A DNA stretch of 64,000 nt from Parvibaculum sp. (GCA_017642695.1 JAEPQD010000002.1:434001-498000), one strand, 5' to 3'. Positions 49,934 to 58,879 are shown, counted from the stretch's first letter. Made by a program: numbers and translations. Notes: generated from the sequence alone by a model not told the origin.

Positions 49934-50718
49934 GTCAGCTTGAATTCGACGACAACGCAGCGCGTACGCTGGAGGCGATGTATCTCACGCCGGATGTGGT
50001 GGGACAGCGCGCGAAGGTGATCGAGATGCTCGCGCCTGCGCCCGGCGAGCATGTGCTCGATATCGGCGCCGGGCCGGGGCTGCTCGCCTATGACCTTGCC
50101 CGCATGGTGGGGGAGAGCGGCCGTCTTGTCGGGCTCGACGCGTCGGCGGCGATGCTGAAGGTGGCGCGCACGCGGCTTGCGGCGATGCCGCAGGCCGAAT
50201 GCATGGAAGGCGATGCGGCCGATCTCACGTTTCCGGATGCGTCCTTCGATATCGCCGTCTCGACGCAGGTGCACGAGTATGTGGCCGACATGGAAAAGGC
50301 GGTGAAGGAGCTCCATCGCGTGCTGAAGCCGGGCGGGCGGGCGCTCGTTCTCGACACCGACTGGCGCAGCATCGTCTGGCACTCGTCGGACAAGGCGCGC
50401 ATGGAGCGCGTGCTTCAGTGCTGGGACGACCATCTGGCTGATCCGCACCTGCCCGCGACGCTCGGTGCGCGGATGCGGCGCGCGGGCTTCCGCGTACTGC
50501 GCGTTGAAATCGTGCCGATGCTGTCGCCGCGGTGGCAGCCTGTTTCCTATGCGGCGGGCATCATGAAGACGATCCGTGGCTATGCGGCGGCGAACGGTGA
50601 CAGGCACGGGCTTTCGAAAGAAGAAGTGCAGGCCTGGTATGACGACCAGTTGCGGCTGGCGGAGCGCGGCGAATTCTTCTTCAGCCTCAACCGCTACGCC
50701 TTCCTCGCCATGCGCTAG
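49930..50718 (+). CDS. Class I SAM-dependent methyltransferase
   Basis: A 262-residue Rossmann-fold methyltransferase. Motif I is VLDIGAGPGLLAYDLARM (about 40-57), motif II-III EGDAADLTFPDASFDIAVSTQVHEYVADM, and the second half has the FFSLNRYAFLAMR end. UbiE/Coq5-like overall, but the substrate is not identified. Overlaps the upstream PH-like membrane gene by four bases, and its stop overlaps the stop of the convergent TetR gene. Confidence 0.85.
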   Translation: MSQLEFDDNAARTLEAMYLTPDVVGQRAKVIEMLAPAPGEHVLDIGAGPGLLAYDLARMVGESGRLVGLDASAAMLKVARTRLAAMPQAECMEGDAADLTFPDASFDIAVSTQVHEYVADMEKAVKELHRVLKPGGRALVLDTDWRSIVWHSSDKARMERVLQCWDDHLADPHLPATLGARMRRAGFRVLRVEIVPMLSPRWQPVSYAAGIMKTIRGYAAANGDRHGLSKEEVQAWYDDQLRLAERGEFFFSLNRYAFLAMR

Positions 50719-51341
50719 CCGCGGCTTTCGGGACCGTAAAGGGCGAGATAGGCGTCGATGACGCGGTGTATCTTTTCATCCGTGTCGGGCGGCAAGCCGA
50801 AGTCAGCATCGAAAAGCGCCGGCCAGACAAAGATCTCCTTGAGCATGCCCGCGCCAAGCCGGGCGCCGAACGCGCTGTCATGCGGCTTCAGCATGCCGCG
50901 CGAGATCAACTCGTCCAGCACAAGCATGAGGCTGTCGTTCCTGCGATTGCCGAGGATCTCATACATTTCACCGGCGAGACCGGGCGCACCGGGCACCTCG
51001 GCGATGACGATCCGAAGGAGTGCGTTGGCGTTGCTGTCGAACTGGACCGAAAGATAGGCGCGGCAGAGCTTGTAGAGCACCTCTCGCGCCGTATCGCCCG
51101 GTTCGATCACGCCGGAATAATCGCCGGTCGAACGCGCAACATTCCGCACCACCGCTGAAAACAGCGCTTCCTTCGAAGCGAAATGCTTGTAGAGCGTCGC
51201 AGTCGACACGTCCGCATCGCGTGCGATCTCGGCCATGCCGGCGCGGCTGTAACCGTTTTTCAGGAAGTTGTCCCGCGCGGCCACAAGTATGGAGGCCTGC
51301 TTCTGAGAACTGACTTTCCGGCGATGCGATTCAAGTCCCAA
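50715..51341 (-). CDS. TetR/AcrR-family regulator (first of tandem pair)
   Basis: A 208-residue TetR-type repressor starting with TTG at 51341. The start is fixed by alignment to its neighbour: both open with Gly-Leu-x-Ser/x-x-Arg-Arg followed by a Lys/Ala-rich helix. HTH: ASILVAARDNFLKNGYSRAGMAEIARDADVSTATLYKHF split over about 16-54. The ligand domain contains ALLRIVIAEVPGAPGLAGE and FVWPALFDADFG. It overlaps the upstream paralogue by 11 bases and lies at the end of the pair. The AefR-like C-terminal region is common in regulators of efflux and lipid genes; the target is unknown. Confidence 0.88.
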   Translation of the reverse strand: MGLESHRRKVSSQKQASILVAARDNFLKNGYSRAGMAEIARDADVSTATLYKHFASKEALFSAVVRNVARSTGDYSGVIEPGDTAREVLYKLCRAYLSVQFDSNANALLRIVIAEVPGAPGLAGEMYEILGNRRNDSLMLVLDELISRGMLKPHDSAFGARLGAGMLKEIFVWPALFDADFGLPPDTDEKIHRVIDAYLALYGPESRG

Positions 51342-51987
51342 TTTCTTTTTCCCGAGGGCGGGCGACCGCGGATTCGGCGCCGTATATTTTCAGATAGGCG
51401 TCGATGCAGGCGTCGATCTTGGTGTCGATGTCGTCCGGCTTCTGAAAGTCGCGCGTGAAGAGAGCCGGCCAGACGACGAATTCCTTCACCATGCCGCCAA
51501 GATGTCTTGCACCGTCATGGAGATTATGCGGCTTCAGATCGCCGCGGTTGACCAGCGCTTCAAGGACCTGCCGGAGTTGATCGTAGCGCGCCAGGACGCC
51601 GTTCTCATAGGCATCTCGCGCGAGCTGCGGCGCGGAGGGAACCTCAGCGATCACAACGCGCAGCAGAGCATTCATCTGTCCGTCGAACTGCTGGCGTATG
51701 TAGGTGTGGCCGATATTTCTGAGAACGTCCCGCGCAGACAGGCCGGTTATGTCCGTGTACAGCGAACCTTCCGTACCCGTGTAGGCATCCTGAACGATCG
51801 CCGTGAAAAGAGCATCCTTGGATGAGAAATGCTTGTAGAGGGTTGCTGTCGATACGTCTGCATCGCGGGCGATTTCGGCCATCGCTGCGCGGCTGTATCC
51901 ACCCTTCAGGAAGTTCTCGCGCGCTGCCTTCAGAATAGCGGCTCGTTTGGTCTCGCTGACCGATCTTCTATAGCTTGCCAATCCCAA
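51331..51987 (-). CDS. TetR/AcrR-family regulator (second of tandem pair)
   Basis: A 218-residue paralogue of the adjacent regulator. It starts with TTG at 51987, nine bases after a perfect AGGAGG; an upstream ATG would not align with its sister. HTH: AAILKAARENFLKGGYSRAAMAEIARDADVSTATLYKHF. The C-terminal half shares ALLRVVIAEVPSAPQLARD and VKEFVVWPALFTRDFQ with the sister protein. A possible TetR dyad (CGTA-N8-TACG) lies 47-62 bases upstream. The two genes are almost certainly a recent tandem duplication that diverged. Confidence 0.9.
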   Translation of the reverse strand: MGLASYRRSVSETKRAAILKAARENFLKGGYSRAAMAEIARDADVSTATLYKHFSSKDALFTAIVQDAYTGTEGSLYTDITGLSARDVLRNIGHTYIRQQFDGQMNALLRVVIAEVPSAPQLARDAYENGVLARYDQLRQVLEALVNRGDLKPHNLHDGARHLGGMVKEFVVWPALFTRDFQKPDDIDTKIDACIDAYLKIYGAESAVARPREKEIGT

Positions 51988-52033
51988 ATTACAGCTGCCT
52001 CCTGAGGGGGGCGCTTCTGGCCTCTGTTTGCCC

Positions 52034-52049
52034 CGTACCAATCAATACG
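52034..52049. promoter_or_regulatory. Possible TetR operator dyad
   Basis: CGTA-CCAATCAA-TACG in the 181-base gap between the sortase gene and the TetR pair, upstream of the pair's shared start. Four-base arms only; the placement is right for autoregulation, but the match is weak. Confidence 0.3.
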
Positions 52050-52168
52050 TCGAATATCACCCGGACGGTCAAGGATAATCCGGAAAATAGCCGTCTTGCC
52101 TTGAGCGTCTGAACAATGAAATAGCGTTACGCATACGGATGAAAAGCGGATCATAACTTTTTCTGATT

Positions 52169-52765
52169 TCAGATCGCATCTGGGTTCTCGTTTGCGAAGA
52201 CCGCGTATCGCAGCGGTCCCCTTTCCCTAGCGTCAAAGGGATAGCAGGTAACGAGCACCAAACCTGCCGCTGCGCGCGGGTCGATGTTTGAGTTGTCTGC
52301 AAGAACGATTTTGCTTTCGCGAATTTTGTACTCGCGTCCAATTCCGTCGATTGAGGTGACGATGACGATGTCGTCATTTTTCAGGTCACGCAGAAGTGAA
52401 AAATGTGTGTCGCGGTGACCAGCGATGACGGAGGTGCCGTTGCCGCCGGGAAGCGGCGAGCCGAGGAGATGGCCGGGACCGAAGGCGAGTGCCTCGCCGC
52501 TTGTATTCGAAAGGACGATTCGGCTCTCGCCCAGCGAAGGAAATTCGATCTTCGCGACAGGCCATGTGTCGGCCCACGACCAGGCTTTGTGCGGCCTGCC
52601 GTCTTCCAGCGTTTTCGTCCATGCCCTTTCGAGAAGAACCTGCGCGAGTTCGGCCTTCGCCATGATGTAAAGGCCTTGTCCAACCTGCCATGTGCCCAGG
52701 CCGACGCAAAGCAGGATGGCGGCGGCCCAGAGGACCGCCGCCTTTCTTGCCATCAGCGCTTTCAC
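52169..52765 (-). CDS. Class GN sortase
   Basis: A 198-residue sortase of the class found in Gram-negative marine-type proteobacteria. It starts with GTG at 52765 overlapping the stop of the target gene (GTGA) with CGGAGG upstream. One N-terminal membrane anchor (VLWAAAILLCVGLGTWQ). The catalytic triad appears as His117 (IAGHRDTHF), Cys174 (LVTCYPF, the TLTC-like motif) and Arg186 (GPLRYAVF). It cleaves a C-terminal LPxTA-type signal in its partner and transfers it to an unknown acceptor. Directly after its substrate gene in one operon. Confidence 0.93.
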   Translation of the reverse strand: MKALMARKAAVLWAAAILLCVGLGTWQVGQGLYIMAKAELAQVLLERAWTKTLEDGRPHKAWSWADTWPVAKIEFPSLGESRIVLSNTSGEALAFGPGHLLGSPLPGGNGTSVIAGHRDTHFSLLRDLKNDDIVIVTSIDGIGREYKIRESKIVLADNSNIDPRAAAGLVLVTCYPFDARERGPLRYAVFANENPDAI

Positions 52766-55026
52766 TGCTGCCTCCGCGCCCAGGCGCTCGACGTCCAGTG
52801 GCGTTGCAGCCACCAGAGGGCGGAGAGCATGGCCGCGAGCAGCAGGGCGAGCATGCCGCCATGGATGAGCGCGGGTGCGTCCGTCGCCGTTTGCGGCAGG
52901 GCAAGGCCGGCAGAGGCATCCGCTTCCGCCGCGGGGGCCGCCGCCATGGCGAGCATGGCGCCGCTTGCACCGAAGCTTGCCTGTTTCGCCCGCTGTATGG
53001 CGGGTTCGCCGAAGACCTTCTCGTAATCCCAGCCGTCGGGCAGGTTGACCGGCATGTTCTTCGAGGTGAGTTTCTCGCCATCCGGGCGGGACGGGGTCAC
53101 GTCGACCGCGACAAGGCTGGTGCGGCGGCTGACAAGATGATGTTCGAGGGCGACGCGGGTTATCTCGGCGTCATTCTGTTCCCAGTTGCCTGCGATCTGT
53201 GCGTCGGCCTCGAGCTGCTCGATCTTGCGGCGCGCCCAGAGCTTGCCGATGCCCGGCCGCGTCTCGCCGGCCGCGACCGGCATGTGCACTTCCCACGGCT
53301 GACCCGCGACCTCGCCCCGCAGGGTCAGCGTGCCTTTGGCTTCCGGCATGCGGGCGGAAAGGACGATGGGCTCTCCCTTGTAGAGATCGGGAACGGGGTT
53401 CGGCCAGCTTTCGGTCGTGCGTCCGTCCGGCCAGGTGGCCGTGATGTCCGTCATGACCGGATTGCGGAGCTTGTCGAAGAGTTCGCTCATGCGTTCGGTG
53501 ACCTGATCCTCCGAACCGATATGGGTGAAGGTGCCGCGCCCCGCCTCCGAGGCGCGCGTCATGAAGTAGCTGTTCGGTGCGGAGCCGATGCCGACGGTAA
53601 AGAGACGAGAGCGGCCGAGATTGCTCGTGATCTCGTGGAAAAGCTCACGTTCGTTGGAAATTGCGCCGTCGGTGAGGAAGACGACCTGACGGACGCGTGT
53701 GTCGTCGCTCACTTTGCGGTCGACGAGCGAGGCCCGGAGAGCCGGCAGCATCTCCGTGCCGCCATTCGCTTCGAGATTCTTCACGAATTTCTTTGCGACG
53801 GCGAGGTTTTCGCCATGCGCGGGCACAGCATCGGGGAAGAGCACCGTCAGCGTGTCGTCGAAGCGGATCACGTTGAAGGTGTCGCCGGGGTTCAGCCGGT
53901 TGAGCGCCCAGAGAAGGCTCTCCTTCGCCTGGTCCATCGAGGGGCCGGACATGGAACCCGAATTGTCGATCACGAAGATTGCCTCGCGCGGCTTCGCTTC
54001 GGGCTGCACGCTACCCGAGGGTGGCGTCAGCATCACGAGCAGATAATCCTCGTTGCCGATGCGCTCGCGGAAGAGGGCGGCGGTCGGCGCGCTTGTCGCG
54101 GCTGGCTTCCACACCATCTCGAAGTCCCTGTTCGCGGGAACGAGTTCCTCGGCGAGGGTGAGGCTAGCCTTGCGCTCGCCGTCCCGTTTCAGCGCGATCT
54201 TGTGATGCGGGCTCGTGATATCGCCGAGCGGGAAGCCTGCGTCGAGCGTGACCGTAAGGCTTACCGGATTGATCTTGCCCATATCGGGGTGAAGGACGGG
54301 CGGCTGTTCGAGGTCGTCGTTCCGCTCCGGCGGCAGCACGGTGCCCCAGCCTTCGCCGCCCGACTGGAAGTCGACGAGTTGCGGCTCGGCGGTCTTGGGC
54401 GTGTAGCGCGGCGCGACGACCATGGGGAAGCGCAACGAGAAGGTGTCGCCGTCGCGACGGACCGTCTGCTGATATTCGATCTGGACGACGATCGTTTCCT
54501 TCGGGCCGATATTGGCGACGGAATTGGTGAAGACGTTGGGGCGCTGCTGTTCAACGAGGCTCGCCTTCTGCCCTTGAGCTCTTGCTTCCTCGTAGACCCG
54601 GCGCGCCTCTTCCTTCTCCTTGATCTTTCCTTCGATCACCTTGTCGCCGATCACCATCTTGAGCGTGTCGACGGCGGAATTTTCAGGGAGCGGAAAGACG
54701 TATTTGCCTTCCACCCAGCCATCGCCCGGATTGATGAATTGCTGCGTCACGCGTGTGCGCGCGATGGGGCCGGTGACGTCGATTTTCACGTCGGTTGCAA
54801 GCAGCGGCGCCGGCACATATTTGCCGGGCTCTTTCGAGTTGAAGAGCAGCGCGCCGCTTTCGACGTCATTGAGCTTTACAAGTCCGCCCGTGTCGGCGTG
54901 TGCGTGCTGAATGAAGGACGCAATGAACAGAAGAACAAGACAGACAAAGGTCGAAAACAGGACGAGCGAATGGGACCATCCGCGCGGTGATTCCGCAACG
55001 GATGGCCGTTGTGACCGATATGACAT
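52762..55026 (-). CDS. VIT/VWA sortase target protein (class GN)
   Basis: A 754-residue secreted protein. Signal/anchor helix at about 21-41 (LVLFSTFVCLVLLFIASF). A VIT domain runs from about 70 to 190 (GWVEGKYVFPLPENSAVDTL, RRVYEEARAQGQKASLVEQ), followed by a von Willebrand A domain with a complete MIDAS Asp354-Asn-Ser356-Gly-Ser358, ending near residue 530. The C-terminus has the sortase signal LPQTA (710-714), a hydrophobic segment and a basic tail ending RRQQ. Start ATG 55026 is preceded by GGGGAGATT. This is the single dedicated substrate of the adjacent sortase. Confidence 0.93.
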   Translation of the reverse strand: MSYRSQRPSVAESPRGWSHSLVLFSTFVCLVLLFIASFIQHAHADTGGLVKLNDVESGALLFNSKEPGKYVPAPLLATDVKIDVTGPIARTRVTQQFINPGDGWVEGKYVFPLPENSAVDTLKMVIGDKVIEGKIKEKEEARRVYEEARAQGQKASLVEQQRPNVFTNSVANIGPKETIVVQIEYQQTVRRDGDTFSLRFPMVVAPRYTPKTAEPQLVDFQSGGEGWGTVLPPERNDDLEQPPVLHPDMGKINPVSLTVTLDAGFPLGDITSPHHKIALKRDGERKASLTLAEELVPANRDFEMVWKPAATSAPTAALFRERIGNEDYLLVMLTPPSGSVQPEAKPREAIFVIDNSGSMSGPSMDQAKESLLWALNRLNPGDTFNVIRFDDTLTVLFPDAVPAHGENLAVAKKFVKNLEANGGTEMLPALRASLVDRKVSDDTRVRQVVFLTDGAISNERELFHEITSNLGRSRLFTVGIGSAPNSYFMTRASEAGRGTFTHIGSEDQVTERMSELFDKLRNPVMTDITATWPDGRTTESWPNPVPDLYKGEPIVLSARMPEAKGTLTLRGEVAGQPWEVHMPVAAGETRPGIGKLWARRKIEQLEADAQIAGNWEQNDAEITRVALEHHLVSRRTSLVAVDVTPSRPDGEKLTSKNMPVNLPDGWDYEKVFGEPAIQRAKQASFGASGAMLAMAAAPAAEADASAGLALPQTATDAPALIHGGMLALLLAAMLSALWWLQRHWTSSAWARRQQ

Positions 55027-55191
55027 GGCAATCTCCCCGCGTTGAATACGCGTCCGAGGCAAGCCCTCCTCAGACGGACAAAGTGTCGCGGGCAAATGGG
55101 GCGGAAGGGGTCACGAAAGGGGACGAGAGCGGACCGATTTCAAGGCCATTTTGTGTCAATTCCACTCACACGGCTCTTCACAGTCGTCCGT

Positions 55192-55800
55192 CTACGGACG
55201 CCAGTCCATCGGCACGTGGTCCGGCATACCGCGTACACGTGCGAGCCACGTGTTGAGCGCCTTGTAGGGCGCGATGTCGAAATCGCCCTCATGCGCCACA
55301 TGCGTGTAGGCGTAGAGCGCGATGTCGGCGATGGAATAGGCGCCACCCGCGAACCAGTCATTGGTGGAGAGATGCCGCTCCATGACGCCGAGCGCCTGAT
55401 GGCCGCGCTCATGCCAGACAGGAAAGCTGTCCTTCTTTTCCTCGCGCCCGCCCGGTTTGATCGTGTGCCAGAAGCGCGCGACCGCGATGTAGGGCTCGTG
55501 GCTGTACTGCTCGAAGAACATCCACTGGAGCGTTCGTGCCCGGTCGAGCCGGTCGGAGGAAAGGAGCGGTGTGCCTTCGGCGAGGTAGAAGAGGATGGCG
55601 TTCGATTCGGCGAGCGTCACGCCTTTGTCGAGTTCCAGCGCCGGGACACGGCCGTTCGGGTTGCGTGCGAGGAAGTCCTCTGTACGGCTCTCGCCTTTCA
55701 ATATGTCGACATCGGCGAGTTCGAGCGAATGACCGAGTTGGTGTGCGGCCAACCGCACCTTGTAGCAGTTGCCGCTGTCCTGCATCTGATAGAGGCGCAT
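55192..55800 (-). CDS. Glutathione S-transferase family protein
   Basis: A 202-residue GST: a thioredoxin-like N-terminal domain with MRLYQMQDSGNCYKVRLA (Cys12 in the usual catalytic region) and NPNGRVPALELDKGVTLAESNAILFYLAEGTP (cis-Pro and the Glu-Ser of the glutathione site), then the all-helical C-terminal domain ending SIADIALYAYTHVAHEGDFDI. Theta/zeta-type overall; substrate unknown. Eight bases after the MocR gene on the same strand. Confidence 0.92.
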   Translation of the reverse strand: MRLYQMQDSGNCYKVRLAAHQLGHSLELADVDILKGESRTEDFLARNPNGRVPALELDKGVTLAESNAILFYLAEGTPLLSSDRLDRARTLQWMFFEQYSHEPYIAVARFWHTIKPGGREEKKDSFPVWHERGHQALGVMERHLSTNDWFAGGAYSIADIALYAYTHVAHEGDFDIAPYKALNTWLARVRGMPDHVPMDWRP

Positions 55801-55808
55801 GATTTTCC

Positions 55809-57317
55809 TCAGGCGAATCGTGGGCAGTTTTCCGTCCGCAGAATATCCGCAAGTTCGATTGCGGCGCGCTCGAGGGCCGCTTCCGGCACCGAGGCATAGC
55901 CCATATAGAGGCCGGGCCGTCCTTCTTCCAGACGATAGAGGGCGAGGGGGCTGATAAAGAGGCCGGCCTGTGTCGCCGCTGCCGCTATCGCGCGGTCGTT
56001 CGCGCCGTCCGGGAGAAAGGCCGAGAGCTGCAACCCGCCTTCGCCGGGGGCGACCGTCAGCCAGGGCGAGAGTTCGCCTTCGAGCGCCCGGATGAGGCAG
56101 GCGCGGCGGCCGGCATAGAGCGCGCGCATGCGGCGAACATGACTGCCGAAATGTCCCTCGCCGATGAAATCCGCAAGGGCGGCCTGCACCGCCGAGGGCG
56201 GGACATGGCCGGTGATACGGATGGCGGTGGCGAAGGCGTCGACCAGGTTCCGCGGAACGATCAGATAGCCGATTTTCAGAGCCGGAAAGAGCGTCTTGGC
56301 GAATGTGCCCATATAGATGACGGTGCCGGCGCGGTCGAGGCCCTGCAGCGAAGGAATGGGGCGGCCCTGGTAACGGTATTCCGAATCGTAGTCGTCCTCG
56401 AGAATCCAGGCACCGCTTTGCCGGGCATGCTCGAGCAGCGCGAGGCGGCGTGGGAGCGAAAGCGTTGCACCGAGCGGGAACTGGTGCGAGGGCGTCACGT
56501 AGATGAGCTTCGGCGAGGGCTGGCGCGCAATGCCCGCCTCGACATCGATGCCTTCTGCGTCCACCGGAACAGGTGTGAGTTGCGCGCCTGCACCCGCCAA
56601 TGCGCCGCGGGCGCCGAGATAGCCCGGTTCCTCTATCCAGACCGGATCGCCGGGGTCGAGCAGCATGCGCGCTGTGAGGTCGAGCGCGCCCTGCGCGCCG
56701 ACGGTGACGATCACCTGATCCGCCGAACAGACGACGCCGCGGGCGGCACCGGCATAGGCGGCGATCGCTTCCCGCAGCGCCGGCACGCCGATGCCGACCT
56801 CGTAGCCGAAGTGTCCGTTCCGCGTGTCGCGCGAATGGCGGGCGAGGAGGCGGCTCCAGAGCAGGGCCGGGAATTCGTCGATGGCGGGGAGACCATGCTG
56901 GAAGGGCTGGCCGAGCCCGCGCTTGTAGGCGGGGGCAAGGCGGCGCGAGGCCGAGAGAGCCTCGCCGCGCTTCGACAGGGTGCGCGCATTGCCGGCTGGG
57001 GCTTCCGCGCGGCGCGGGCTGGCTTGCCGGTCGAGCTGCAGCAGGCTGTCGGGGAGGGTCGCTGCGACGACGGTGCCCGCGCCCACCTGGCCTTCCAGAT
57101 AGCCCTCGGCCGCCAACTGGTCATAAGCGGCCAGGACCGTGTTGCGGCCGACGCCGAGATCGCCCGCGAGCGCGCGGGAGGAGGGGAGCCGGGCGCCGGG
57201 GTGAAGGCGGCCTTCAAGGATCGCCTCGCGCAGCGCGTCGTAAAGCTGGCGGTAGAGCGGCAGTTCGGCGTCGTTGTCGAGGGCAATAGTGCCGAGGGGC
57301 AGGGGGCTTGCGGGCAT
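55809..57317 (-). CDS. MocR/GntR-type PLP-dependent regulator
   Basis: A 502-residue fusion of an N-terminal GntR winged helix (LYRQLYDALREAILEGRLHPGARLPSSRALAGDLGVGRNTVLAAYDQL split over about 18-70) and a C-terminal aminotransferase fold type I domain. The PLP-lysine region is GTVIYMGTFAKTLFPALKIGYL. Such regulators (PdxR, GabR) bind PLP or amino-acid-derived ligands and usually control a neighbouring gene. It is divergent from DUF1272 and two flavin-fold genes; candidate operators lie in the shared gap. GST follows it downstream. Confidence 0.93.
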   Translation of the reverse strand: MPASPLPLGTIALDNDAELPLYRQLYDALREAILEGRLHPGARLPSSRALAGDLGVGRNTVLAAYDQLAAEGYLEGQVGAGTVVAATLPDSLLQLDRQASPRRAEAPAGNARTLSKRGEALSASRRLAPAYKRGLGQPFQHGLPAIDEFPALLWSRLLARHSRDTRNGHFGYEVGIGVPALREAIAAYAGAARGVVCSADQVIVTVGAQGALDLTARMLLDPGDPVWIEEPGYLGARGALAGAGAQLTPVPVDAEGIDVEAGIARQPSPKLIYVTPSHQFPLGATLSLPRRLALLEHARQSGAWILEDDYDSEYRYQGRPIPSLQGLDRAGTVIYMGTFAKTLFPALKIGYLIVPRNLVDAFATAIRITGHVPPSAVQAALADFIGEGHFGSHVRRMRALYAGRRACLIRALEGELSPWLTVAPGEGGLQLSAFLPDGANDRAIAAAATQAGLFISPLALYRLEEGRPGLYMGYASVPEAALERAAIELADILRTENCPRFA

Positions 57318-57336
57318 GGCTTCGATCCCGGTCTGT

Positions 57337-57367
57337 TATGGTTCCATCATATTTCTATTAATGGACC
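57337..57367. promoter_or_regulatory. Candidate MocR operator half-sites
   Basis: TATGGTTCCAT (57337-57347, itself palindromic) and AATGGACC (57360-57367), giving ATGG words 23 bases apart in the gap between the MocR gene and DUF1272. The layout is that of MocR-regulator sites; the identity is inference. Confidence 0.45.
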
Positions 57368-57425
57368 TTTTTACAGGGCCAATTTCGGGAAATAGTCCGG
57401 GCCGTCACGAATGATGGAGGGGCCG

Positions 57426-57605
57426 ATGCTCGAGATGAAACCGACTTGCGAGAAGTGCGAGGCACCGACGCCGAAGGACGGCGCGGCGGAAATCTGCAGC
57501 TTCGAATGCACCTTCTGCCCGCCCTGTGCGGAGGGCATGGGCCATGTCTGCCCGAATTGCGGCGGCGAGCTTCTGGCGCGGCCGAAGCGGACTCTCGATC
57601 TCTAG
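57426..57605 (+). CDS. DUF1272 zinc-ribbon-like small protein
   Basis: A 59-residue protein with cysteines in two or three close pairs: CEKC (about 8-11), CSFECTFCPPC (23-33) and CPNC (43-46), typical of DUF1272 proteins, which probably bind zinc. Start ATG 57426 has GGAGGGG directly before it; the MMEGP upstream codons are not needed. It is divergent from the MocR gene and 24 bases before a flavin-oxidoreductase-fold gene. Function unknown. Confidence 0.9.
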   Translation: MLEMKPTCEKCEAPTPKDGAAEICSFECTFCPPCAEGMGHVCPNCGGELLARPKRTLDL

Positions 57606-57629
57606 CGACGATCTTCAGGAAACAGGCAA

Positions 57630-58244
57630 ATGAGCGACTACGGGACTTCGGATGTTCACAGGATCAGACAGGTGCCGAAGCGGGCGAGCTATGACCGCGA
57701 GACCGTGCACGCCATTCTCGATGCCGGCTATGTCGCCCATGTCGCTTTCGTGGCCGATGGGGCTCCGGTGGCGCTGCCGCTCTTCTATGTGCGGGACGGC
57801 GAGAGCGTGATCTTCCACGGCTCGCGGAAGGCTCGCTTCATGCGGTTTCTCGGCGAGGGCGCACCGGTCTGCTTCACGGTCACGCATATGGACGGGTTGG
57901 TGCTGGCGCGCTCCGCCTTCCATCACTCGATGAACTATCGCTCCGTCATGGTGCATGGCACGCCGGAACGCGTGGCGGAGGCGGAGAAGGCGCGCGCTCT
58001 TTCGCTCTTCACGGCGCGCGCCCGGCAGGGGCGGCCGCAGGAGACGCGGCCTGCGAATGCTCAGGAGACGAAAGCGACGCAGATATTGCGACTGCCACTC
58101 GTCGAGGTGGCGGCGAAGGTCCGGACGGGTGGGCCGCTCGACGACCCGGAAGACATGGACCTGCCGGTCTGGGCGGGTGTGGTGCCCATGGCGATGACGT
58201 TCGGCGAACCGGTGCGTGATATCGCCACCGTCTCAGCCGGATAG
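57630..58244 (+). CDS. Pyridoxamine 5'-phosphate oxidase-fold protein
   Basis: A 204-residue split-barrel flavoprotein of the PPOX class (Pfam Pyridox_ox_2 type), not the true PdxH. FMN-binding features are HVAFVADGAPVALPLFYV, ESVIFHGSRKARFM and SMNYRSVMVHGTPERVAEAE. It has the RVPKRASYDRETVHAILD start of the family of general stress or MocR-linked oxidases. In context, it is opposite a MocR regulator and followed by PaiB-like and membrane genes, so it is probably part of that regulon. Confidence 0.88.
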   Translation: MSDYGTSDVHRIRQVPKRASYDRETVHAILDAGYVAHVAFVADGAPVALPLFYVRDGESVIFHGSRKARFMRFLGEGAPVCFTVTHMDGLVLARSAFHHSMNYRSVMVHGTPERVAEAEKARALSLFTARARQGRPQETRPANAQETKATQILRLPLVEVAAKVRTGGPLDDPEDMDLPVWAGVVPMAMTFGEPVRDIATVSAG

Positions 58245-58255
58245 GAGAAGAGATC

Positions 58256-58879
58256 ATGTATGTACCGCCGCGTTTTGCGCAGGAGGACCGCGACCAGTGT
58301 CTTGCGCTGATCGAGCGGGAGCCTTTCGGTCTGCTGGCGACCGCAGGCAGCGATCAGGCGCCGTTTGCGACGCATCTGCCGTTTCTCGTGGAAAAGCGTG
58401 GCGGAGAAGCCGTGCTCATCGGTCATGTGGCACGGGCCAATCCGCACTGGCAGATGTTCGACGGTACGCGGCAGGCGCTCGCGATTTTTCAGGGACCGCA
58501 TGGCTACATCTCGCCGGCCTGGTATGCGACGTCCGCAAAGGTGCCGACCTGGAATTACATCGCCGTCCATGCTTACGGGACACCACGCATTGTGGACGAT
58601 GCCGGGGCGGCTCGCCAGGCGATTGCCACACTGACGGCGCGGTTCGAGAAAGCGCGCCCCGATCCATGGACGATGTCGTCGCTGCCGGAACGCGAGACGG
58701 AGAAGCTGTTCACGGCGCTTGTCGTTTTCGAGATGCCGGTCGTACGGCTTGAAGGCAAGTGGAAGCTCGGACAGCACATGGCGGAGGAAGACCGGCTCGG
58801 CGCGGTTGCCGGGCTGACACGCGAGGGCGGTGACGCGGCGCTTGTCGACGCGATGAAACCGGAAAGGGACAACGTCTGA
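58256..58879 (+). CDS. FMN-binding PaiB-type protein
   Basis: A 207-residue PaiB family protein, split-barrel FMN-binding fold. Signature: MYVPPRFAQEDRDQCLALIEREPFGLLAT split over the first 30 residues, PFATHLPFLVE, LIGHVARANPHWQMFDG, and PHGYISPAWYAT. Named for a Bacillus protein that acts as a negative transcription regulator; a flavin oxidoreductase or sensor role is equally possible. Its stop shares a base with the start of the next gene (58879). Confidence 0.9.
   Translation: MYVPPRFAQEDRDQCLALIEREPFGLLATAGSDQAPFATHLPFLVEKRGGEAVLIGHVARANPHWQMFDGTRQALAIFQGPHGYISPAWYATSAKVPTWNYIAVHAYGTPRIVDDAGAARQAIATLTARFEKARPDPWTMSSLPERETEKLFTALVVFEMPVVRLEGKWKLGQHMAEEDRLGAVAGLTREGGDAALVDAMKPERDNV

Noticed and set aside
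52690..54990. A 766-codon open frame on the plus strand over the sortase target gene
   Set aside because: It mirrors the minus-strand gene codon by codon, as GC-rich third positions keep the opposite frame open. It matches no family, while the minus strand has VIT, VWA and the LPQTA signal.
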